Origin: Harmothoe impar
Lineage: Eukaryota; Annelida; Polychaeta; Phyllodocida; Polynoidae
Direction of reading: 5' to 3'
NCBI GenBank assembly: GCA_947462335.1
Contig: OX381717.1
Location: forward strand, 46,791,523-46,855,522
DNA length: 64,000 nucleotides
This document shows positions 55,592 to 64,000 of this stretch, one piece after another. Positions within the stretch are counted from its first letter, which is position 1. Each line of letters begins with the position of its first letter. The position numbers and the translations under genes are program-made. Below the pieces are notes generated by a model. The model saw only the letters and a program-made list of their open reading frames with translations. It searched no databases and was not told where the DNA came from.

Positions 55592-56000
55592 CCAACATCA
55601 CATTGCTATCAATGTAACTGGGTATGTCCTATACTATCATAAAACTTCAAAGAAAAGCCGATGTGGCTAATTCCATTGCATGAAAAAAAATGTTTCCTTC
55701 TTTTTTTAACAATCCGTGAAATGTCAGATCGCCATATTAATAACTACATGGTCAGAGGCCACTATGCAGTGTCAGCGAATATCTTAGATGGCTTTCCGAT
55801 TACAGCAAAGAGAGTGAGGAAATGCTGGACTCTCATCATGAGAGTCAAGGCTTCTGAGGCCTTAAGTGAGTCTAGCAATGCCAGACTCTCCTTCCTCTCT
55901 TGACTCTCGGAGCCTTGAAAATAGTCAAAAATGTCTACTCCTCTGAACACAGTTAATGTAGAGATATTTCGCTCATTAGGCTAACCCTCACTTTTTTCCA
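55592..56000. other. Unique sequence with short palindromes
   Basis: GACTCTCAT-C-ATGAGAGTC at 55828-55846 is a perfect palindrome; AAGGCTTCTGAGGCCTT follows, and TTGACTCTCGGAGCCTTG repeats its parts near 55903. Probably a small decayed foldback element. Confidence 0.5.
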
Positions 56001-56085
56001 GTGACATGTACTAGGAAAAGAGACATTGTTAACACTATGGTCAACAATGGCGTGCACTATGGTCCCTTTTCCTAGTTCATGTCAC
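56001..56085. repeat. 85-bp imperfect hairpin
   Basis: GTGACATGTACTAGGAAAAG (56001) pairs with CTTTTCCTAGTTCATGTCAC on the right with two mismatches. An inner pair CATTGTT and AACAATG follows, with an 11-nt bulge on the right side. Its size is near that of pre-miRNA precursors, but a small MITE is equally likely. Confidence 0.65.
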
Positions 56086-56317
56086 CTGATGATTTCCCCT
56101 TTGTTCATTGAATGGGTGTACGATCAGAATAGCACGAAATGAGGCTATTTTATCCCATTATCATCAGATGAGTGGACTGATTCAGAATACTCTAGTTCCA
56201 CGAGCTTTCACAGGAAAGGCTCTAAGGACTGTCACACTGACTGTGTTTTTCTGGGTTTGGGCGATGTTTTTTGTACCCTATAGGGATTAACGAGTAAAAA
56301 CCGAAAAGTTTGATGGG

Positions 56318-56398
56318 AGAGAATTCCCACCACGCTTTTCCTGCTCGCTGGTCCCTACAGGACAAGAAGCGCGGTCCAGACCCAGCAAAAGTTCAAAG
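56318..56398 (+). repeat. Family E repeat fragment, copy 3
   Basis: CCTGCTCGCTGGTCCCTACA, GGACAAGAAGC and CAGACCCAGCAAAAG correspond to the right half of the copy at 22898. Confidence 0.6.
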
Positions 56399-57158
56399 TC
56401 GCGGTCTCAGTGGCGCTTGCTAGTGCCATTGTATGACGCATGGGTCATGTATAGAGCCAGCCCTGCATGGGGCCAGCAGGGGCTGAATGCTCTGCGAGTA
56501 ATTGCCTGGAGGCTGCATGTCTAATTGTGTACAAGCATGATACTAATCATGTACAGACATGGTCTTGTAGAGCTCGTATATGGCGTCGACCGGACTACAT
56601 GTATTGACAAACTATCAAACAAAGATATATTCTTTTTGCAGCAATACTATTATTCAATCACATCTAGACATTTTGAAATGATACAATTGCCCGATTATTC
56701 GCATCTATGTAATCGATATAAGGTTGATAAGGTAATTGGAATTTCACAACATATCTGACTAACCATGGTACACTGTGGTTGGTTTGCCTTGAATTGCTGT
56801 TTTAATTGCTTCATCGCGAATACAATCGTATGACAACATTGAAGCTTTAAAAAAAAATGAGCATGGACAGATTAGCATAATTATGTAGATCAGAAGCAAG
56901 GGCTTAAATTCGATATTTTGTTTAAAAAACGCTGTACTTGGGTATGGCGTATCCTATTTGGGTATAATGAGTGTCATTTACATAAAGACTGTGTAGAGGG
57001 ATTAGGATAGGTGTCAGTGGCTAGTCAGTATACTTGATTATCAGGGTTTTATGCAATGTAATGCGATGTTACCATGCTAACACATCGACCTGAGATGGTA
57101 CAGCATATCTGGTGAGAAAAATATCTAATGCTGGACGTTTTGGTATATATGCAAATTA
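56399..57158. other. Unique sequence, no gene seen
   Basis: Ordinary AT-leaning DNA without repeat members or motif clusters. Confidence 0.55.
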
Positions 57159-57266
57159 CCCAGTGGGCACAGAACATTGAACCAACATTGATAAATGGTT
57201 GCCAATATTGATTCAATGTTGATTTAACGTTGATTCAATGTTGAACTGAATTTTATGCCAACTGGG
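57159..57266 (-). mobile_element. Family C palindromic MITE, copy 2 (108 bp, inverted)
   Basis: CCCAGTGGGCACAGAACATT at one end and AATTTTATGCCAACTGGG at the other; exactly as long as the copy at 15623 and in the opposite orientation. TA lies on both sides, which fits a TA target duplication. Confidence 0.8.
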
Positions 57267-57649
57267 TAGGAGCATTCTTTGTAGGGTAGTTGGTTAGAAT
57301 TAATGGAACAAAGGTATATGATTCACTGCATGATTAAACAAAACAAAACGTTTTAAGTAAGAGCAATTTTAATGGTTTAGTTCGTTAACGGCTTAATCTA
57401 TGCAGTGCAAAGCAACTTTGGCAACATAATATCCTCCCGGAAGAATGTGCTCAACTTTGCTTCAAGTTGGGAACATGGGCATGCAATTAAATTTGATATT
57501 TGATATTTGGTTACAAATGCTTAAATCCAAAGTTCCAGGCAGTGATAAACCGTACAATCAAGCAACTATCTCGGAAATCTCATATCACTTAAGTTATAGT
57601 TGAAGTCACGTTAGACACAGGCTTGTGTGTTGTCAATATCATACTAAAT

Positions 57650-57720
57650 TAAACTATAACTATTTCTCTTTTTCATTGCAGGTAAGAATCCCCCTGTCAA
57701 TGACTCGGTATGTAAGTATA
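57650..57720 (+). other. Candidate recursive splice site 3 with RS-exon
   Basis: The best 3' splice site of the three: CTATTTCTCTTTTTCATTGC then AG ending at 57681, with branch-point-like CTATAAC upstream. It abuts GTAAGA (57682-57687). Donors GTATGT (57708) and GTAAGT (57712) follow, giving a 26- or 30-nt RS-exon. Third frame KNPPVNDSV, first frame also open. A neuronal-type microexon is the alternative reading. Confidence 0.45.
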
Positions 57721-57920
57721 GTTTGTTTTAGTGAAGAATGGAGACGAAGCTCAGGTCTGTCAATGTCACTTTGAATAGTGTCCCATCCCTCATTGCCGTT
57801 TTCACACCAAAAAGATAATGTTTTATAAAATATTAAAAAAATCAGAGCTATTCAATCAATGAGACAGATTTACAGCTGTTTTTCAGATTTGAATCTCAAA
57901 ATCAAACATATAATTGACAA

Positions 57921-58496
57921 TTGTCCTACCGAATATCCCAGAACACACAATTCATTTATGAAGAAAATAATTGTCATATACTGCAAATAAAAGTAATAAA
58001 CAGTCACCCCCCTACTATGTTATTTCTTTGTATTCTGTTATGCAGATACTTATATTGGGACATCAAACTTGGGTCGTATTGTGTTTGTACAATAGGTGTA
58101 GATATGATCAGACAGGGGTTTGATTTATTTTCTTCCTCATGGCCACAGAATAAATCTCCATTCGTTCTGAACCTAATGATGCTTGTTACCATAACAATGA
58201 CCATGCGGTATAGTACAATTATCTGTTTATGTGTGAGCCACATCGCAGAAACAATGCATCGCGCGCAGGATCCATATTATGTAGATTATTATGATAACAT
58301 CTGCTCCGTTCATATTTCAATAGCGGTGAGCATGGTTCCCAGATGTAAACAAAGTTTTATTGCAAATAGAGGTGACGATAACATCATGCCACAAGGTCAT
58401 TTTACAAATTTGAATTCCACGAGCAAAAGAGCTACCATGCTAGTTTTTTTCTTGTTGTCTAATCGTATGGCTTTAATTTGGAGAAAGTTGAAGTAA
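57921..58496 (+). other. 576-nt open frame, unrecognised, probably not a gene
   Basis: 191 codons stay open in AT-rich DNA. No domain, signal peptide or composition typical of a protein is evident, and no splice sites frame it. It includes enhancer-like words (CCATAACAATG; GTAAACAAAG near 58346, FOX-like; CAATGCATCGCGCGCAGG). A chance frame over a regulatory block is more likely than a coding exon. Confidence 0.2.
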
Positions 58497-61400
58497 TAAG
58501 TTCAAATTTATCAAGATGATGGTCAGTTTATTCTGAGCATGCCCAGTGGATAGACTCAACACAACTCACCTGCAGCCACACTTTCTGCAGTGTGGTCGTG
58601 GGTCTATAAACAATTGGAATAATTGAAAATAGGCCTAAAATTAATGTTTAAAATCTTGGTTTTTATCAATTTTATTGCTGGTCATTACAATTACAAATTC
58701 CCTTTTGCATGCCTAGGAGAACTAAGATTGTTTACTTGGTGGATTTTCCACTATAGTCAATTGACTTTTAATGGCCTAATATATACATTTCATTGAAAAT
58801 ATGATTCAAAGTCCCAATGGTTTTATTGCATTTATATAAAGCTAAGAGCATGAACCGCTACGTGTTGCGTGACACATGGGGAAGGGCTGGTGGACATGTT
58901 TCACTTTAATTTGCACTTTAAATCCGTGTAGGGCCTACTTTAAATAGCCAGATGTACTAAACATGATTTGTTGTATGTAACATGCAGACATCAGGACCAT
59001 AAATCAATAGTAGACCCAACTAGGACCTCCAGGGTTTTATACATTCATAATAAATCCACCACCTGTCTTTCCTTTTGCAATAGTATGTCTCCTTTTCCAT
59101 TCATTTACTCCTTACCATGCTTCCTTCCTTCCTTCCTGCCCTCCTTCCTTTCCTCCCTCATTTAATTCCTCCCTCTTTTCCCTTCCCTCGTCTCTTCTTT
59201 CTGTCCCTTGTCCTGCATACCAAACATGTTCGTGCCTACAGCACTTCCACTGCCACATTTTCCTAGCAGTACTATACCCTATAGATCAACTTCCTAACAC
59301 CCGCTCCCTAATGCTTTACGCTTACACACTCTGCTCCATGTACCAATAGTCAGGAGGGTTGCAGAGTTGCGTGGTATAGACGGGCGTTAATCTCCTACAT
59401 GACAAAAACACCCTGGGGGTAGTGACAGGCCACGTGGGTGATAATAGGGGCATTATACAACCACCACAGCCAAGCCTCGCTGTCAGGCCTCGCTGACCAC
59501 AGCGCCACCTTTGTCTGACCTGTCAACTAGTATGGGGAACCCAGTTGGGGATTTGTATTTTGAGCCTATAAGTATCTTTTTTTTTCTCCCTGAAAGGTTA
59601 TGACTTTGTCAGGTCATATTTCACCATTGTGTAAGCGGGCCTACTTGATATTGATAAATGACACTCTGAGAACGAGATTAAAATAGTTGGCTGCTTTGGC
59701 AAAGGTCAGTGCTGTCTGATAGCTCAGTAAGGCATATATGTATGTCTGTAGCACATTATCTATGTATTATGTTCAGGTAGGCCATAAACCCCTGCCTCAT
59801 ATATAACGTAAACATTCAAGTCCATCGTCTTAACATGATTATCTATAAATGAACGGATATTAATGAGAATCTTCAAAAAAATACATAAGTTAGTTTCAAG
59901 AGGCAGAGCCAAGGTAAAGGTTGCTCTTCACATAACATATGAATTACTTTTTGAATGATTTGAACATTTCACTCAATAAGCACAATTCTTGTATAAGCGC
60001 AGGGTAATTAAATGAGGGCATTTAAATGAGAATATGGGCCAGTTGTGAATTTTAAATAGGTTCAGGTTTTGTATAGGTGCATGTTAAATTACCAGTTCTA
60101 TCAGAATTTAATATAGATGGTGCTCTTATTCAAGCCACTATAAGTAGTGACTCTTGTGTTTGACATGAAATAAACATAGACATTACAGACATCTATTGTC
60201 TTTTCTCACTCTGCGCCCCATACTACACACCTTTGTTTAGTACTATGAGGAATGTAGTAAGAAGGAGAGAGGGGGTAACAGACTGCCGGGCCAAAGTCTC
60301 ATGACTGAATGTTTTTCCTGTTATCAGCGATAAAAGGTCTTATCCCAGGACAAATCACACTGAGATGATTTCCAAAAATATTCATAAAAAAAATGATAAT
60401 AAAAAAAGTAATGACATGCAAGGAAATCATCGCACTGTTAGATCTAGCCTATATAATGTCTGTAAATTGCATTACAATTAAAGTGATGCTAATCTGGAAA
60501 TGGACATATCTAAACTATATGATGCCTTCCTGAAACTTTGACCCAACAGTAACTTTTTAGGTTGGTCCACATACAGCATCATGCAATATGGAGTGATGGC
60601 CGCCATTGTTATGACAACTACGGCGGATCAATCCCTATGCGTCACGCTTCATTCATGGGGTTCCTCTATATCTAGCACTGAATGAGCAATTTTGGGTAGT
60701 GTTGTATAAAATGTTAACAAGTAACTAATACCAATCAGCTCATTGTGTTTTAAAGGCATGTCGGACCTCTTTCATTGAGTTGTTCTATGCTTGGCCCTGA
60801 ATGGGGAAGTTGGCTGGTGTAGTGGTAGTTATAATATAGCTGACTCTAACTTCTCACAAATAGGGTTTGCACTGCAAGATCATTTGGGGAGAATCGTTTT
60901 TCTTGAGGTGTATAAAGTGTTTAACATATTTATCCCATTCAAGGTTAACTAGAGCTGATTATGTTTTATGTTTAGATTGAGGATGATCGGAATGTATCCC
61001 TAGATGCAAACCAGCAATATTTTACAACTGGGTTTGTATAAAACCATTATAAAGATCCCCAAAACATATTTCAATATCTTTTGGAAAAAGGAAAAGAAAT
61101 GGGGTCCCAATCATACTTGCAATGTTATTTGTATCCACATCTATATTTTTGCGCTGTATATATTTTTCACGAATTTCACAGTAATAGAAAATCCATGAAA
61201 ATATATAATATTATAGCGTGAATATTTATCCAGTGTATGGTAGTGATAGAACTACAATATTCCAATATCCACAAATTTAAATACCGGTCAAATTGTACTT
61301 TTTGGCTAATTCGTGAAAATTTATACATGCTAAATATCAGTTTACAGTAGTTGTTCGGTTATTAGATAATTCTAGGCCCTTTTATCGTATTAAGTTAGTG

Positions 61401-63855
61401 CTAATTGAAAGCAGAGAAGACCTTGCTTTATACATAAGTCACCAAGTTAGTGCTGCAAGCCTCACCACGACTAACTTTTATTTGTATGAATCGGTCTTGT
61501 ATATGATTTGTGGGAGGAAATCGGCATGATATACACTATATAATATATTGTCCTTGACTTCTGCACTCAGTGTATAGAGAGCATATGTATAATTCAAAGT
61601 TTATTGTATAGCCTGATATCTAGATGGAATGATACATAGGAACCTATACAGGGTTCACCTTAACTCTGCTCACAAACATGTTATGATGTCAATACAAACA
61701 GAAGGAAAGTCCTATATTGAAATTCTAGAAACTGTGAGCATTTAATATATGGATGTTCAAGGTATACTGTTTTGGCTGTTGTCAATAAACAAACAGAACA
61801 AGAATTCTTATAACACCAAATCAATTATTCAGTAGGCAGTAGTCATTAAATGCTAGAGTGTGGGGCAAAAAGGGTGTGTCTATCTGGCTAGGTCATAAAT
61901 CCCAATAAGTTATGCCATTACAAACTATATAATAACTGTCAAAGCCACAGCTATATGCACTATGGACACAGTGTAGCCAGAAGGTGTGTCCTTCCAACTG
62001 GAACAGCTAGAAGCTGTCTGATGCTTCAGACTCAATGAATAGTTGATGATTCAGCGATTCTGTCCATCCCTACCCAGATACTCTATTATGAATTCATGTT
62101 GACTCATCAATATTATTCAGGCCTCTTTAGCAGCTGTGACAACTGGAATGGACAGCCTGTCATGTCAATTATTATTTCATTACATGGGGTTTTATGTATG
62201 TATTGACTATTGAGGGGGTAGTTTGTAAAGCGTGTATCACTGATCCAATAGTTACTCTGATGAAGTGCAATTGGGATATAGGACAGTCACAATACCAGCC
62301 CACCGATGTTCACTACTCACAAAACACATTAGAAGAAAACGTTGAATCAAAAAGAGAGTATATACTGAGTACTGATCCAATGCTCAGATACTTAAATATG
62401 GCCTGATCAAACTGGTCAATAATGGTTGAATTAAGCATGACTCATGATTTTAGAATATAAATGGATGCTATATAAATGAATGAATAGTTAGAATGCATAA
62501 GCAGGACTCAAGTAATGTACATTTGCATACATATGGGATGTGATTAACCAATTTCAGAGGATCAGAAGAAAGAGGGAATCCTACTTTAGTGATAAAAGAC
62601 AAGCGTTTACTGAGACAAAGAAGAGAAAACACAACCATGAAGACTAATTCCCAAATCTATAGAAGAAAATGATGAAATATACATGACTTTTACATAAGCA
62701 CAAGTTAGACCCTTATTTGGGGATATGAATGAATTATGTTACTTCATTGCACTGTAAAAAAACTTCAAACAATAAGCCCAGCATTGCTATAAGAACCTAA
62801 ACTACTTGGGACTTACAAGTAGTAGTTTAAAGGCTTTAGCAGCTGTTTAGAGCTAAAGTCTAAACAGACTGTAACTTCATTGCATTTCCTTCTCCACATT
62901 TTCATGGTAATTTGTAATAATTGACTGATCCCCTGCCACTCCCTCCTTCTGCCATTCAGCTCTGCCAATGTGTGCCTCCCTCTACACTGGCTTATTGCCC
63001 AATAATCTATACCCTACCTCTGCCACCGGTAGCCCCCTGTCTCTGAGACATGTCAGAACTGACATATTTAACATGTGGCACCCCATAGCACACCCAGCTG
63101 CACTTGATAGGAATCAATGTGGAAATCATAACCTGTCACATGGCCCTGGCAGCCATTTTGAATTAATTAAAGTAATGTGTTATTAACGGGAAAGGGAAGG
63201 TTTGGCAATTTTCACTTCAATTTCAGAGTAAAATGGACCCAGTTTAAGAAAGACTTTGCAATCATGTGATGGACATCTTCTCACCAATCTAAAAGTGGTC
63301 TTTTTGGATGGAATTGGATTTTGATATTATTTCCTGCTGCAATATCAAGATTTCACCAGATTAAAAAATACTGGGAGTTTATTCTGAACGTAATGTCTCA
63401 AGGTAGCAAAAGAAAAGTTATAACTAAAGGCAATCTATTGCAATTGAGATTTACACTGTCCCTAGTGAAAGGTTTAATTAGGCCCCTAATTATTCTCAGA
63501 AAATATTTGTGATCAAAATCTATTTCATTCATGCTACTTCAGGGTGAAACGGGAAAAGACTTCTTGTCCCTACTTTACACAACCACCGAATGCCTTGTTG
63601 ACATGCTACTTGATACACTTGCATTAATTAATATTATCCCTGGACAGAACAGTCGTGTTAGTTGACTTTACAATAAAATAAATACATAAGTCTGCAATTG
63701 GTGGACAAGAATAGCTTCGAGCCGAGACAATGATGATGAAATTTTAAAGCCCAGAGAGCTCTGTCTCACAAGCACCCTACATAGACCACTTCCGTCCACC
63801 CTATGTATTCTAATCCTGATTGGAACTTCCCTAGGACCACTAGTAACAGGTGTGG
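58497..63855. other. AT-rich unique sequence, no gene seen
   Basis: Contents seen: (CCTT)n at about 59112-59215; TATAAGCGC and ATAAGCAC words at 59975-60160 that may be an old relative of the 32489 element; three GATA-type sites within 24 bp (TTATC 60321, GATAA 60329, TTATC 60340); a 10-bp inverted pair GATGATTTCC/GGAAATCATC (60364 and 60421 regions); a nested inverted pair CTGTTTAGA/TCTAAACAG near 62842; GGCAGCCATTTTGAAT at 63148. No exon is supported. Confidence 0.5.
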
Positions 63856-63869
63856 TCACCAGGTGGCAC
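63856..63869 (+). promoter_or_regulatory. CTCF-like motif (13 of 14)
   Basis: TCACCAGGTGGCAC, one mismatch (first base) from CCASYAGRKGGCRS. The last 130 bp of the window hold nothing else recognisable. Confidence 0.4.
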
Positions 63870-64000
63870 CATGATGAGAACTGCTCTCTAAATGACCTAA
63901 TAAGTCCCTGTCCTAATGAGTTGCTCCAAAGGATGCCCCTGCCTTAAAGGCTAACACAACCTACTTTGCTTTGCTGATTATTTGCCTGTATTGCATTTCT

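Noticed and set aside
57921..58496. Coding exon of 191 codons
   Set aside because: Roughly one frame of this length is expected by chance in a six-frame scan of 64 kb; no splice borders or domain were found. Kept only as a low-confidence feature.
1..64000. tRNA or rRNA genes
   Set aside because: No A-box/B-box pair with a cloverleaf, and no conserved rRNA segment, was found on either strand by eye.

Overview
This is eukaryotic, almost certainly metazoan, non-coding DNA. I found no protein-coding gene, tRNA, rRNA, operon or CRISPR array that the sequence supports. All the longer open frames are either low-complexity runs (proline-, serine- or leucine-rich translations of polypyrimidine tracts) or translations of tandem and interspersed repeats. 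Dense miniature transposons, minisatellites, microsatellites, long homopolymers and CpG-poor background point to an animal with a large, repeat-rich genome. A marine invertebrate or early-branching chordate is my guess, but the species cannot be fixed from this window. Clear CTCF-type motifs fit a bilaterian.

Mobile DNA dominates what can be named. The most abundant family (family A, about 23 full or partial copies, roughly 8 percent of the window) is a 200-260 bp non-autonomous element. It has termini of the form CCCTTTAAGGG, TTAA target duplications and two internal long palindromes built on the arm GCCCTGGCGAGT; it looks like a piggyBac-type MITE. Smaller families are B (three copies, CACTG termini), C (two 108-bp copies), D, E, F, a Harbinger-type MITE with a perfect 33-bp terminal repeat at 47616-48027, a TTAA-flanked 0.9-kb element at 12609-13523, TIR elements at 2289, 11004 and 32489, a long hairpin at 22411-22684, and a truncated retroelement 3' end with a 13-bp target duplication at 31290-31470.

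Tandem repeats include 33-bp arrays at 3988 and 52366, a 32-bp array at 18814-19541 (plus 19746-19925), an 11-bp array with a 66-bp higher-order period at 38574, a ~59-bp array at 36382, a GTGA tract at 26180, and several polypurine or polypyrimidine tracts.

Between the repeats lie stretches that look regulatory: an ETS-rich CpG-containing block with a perfect CTCF-type motif (3390-3571), a module with four CRE/ATF-type sites and a 14-bp palindrome (8870-9280), a TATA box with E-box and donor site (13895-13980), enhancer-like unique blocks at 7380-7680, 28300-28990 and 48860-49330, CpG-dense blocks at 40047-40205 and 44090-44280, an array of about 18 YY1-like sites in constant 33-bp phase followed by five E-boxes (52366-53060), and eight CTCF-like motifs across the window.

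The most striking signal is three plus-strand sites at 4884, 31670 and 57682. At each, a pyrimidine-rich 3' splice site ends in CAG and abuts directly a 5' splice site (GTGAGT, GTGAGT, GTAAGA), with a second strong 5' splice site 30-62 nt downstream. This is the architecture of recursive-splicing (ratchet) sites with RS-exons. Their near-even spacing (26.8 and 26.0 kb) would fit the whole window lying inside one very long plus-strand intron, which would explain why it holds no recognisable exon. This is inference and needs RNA data.
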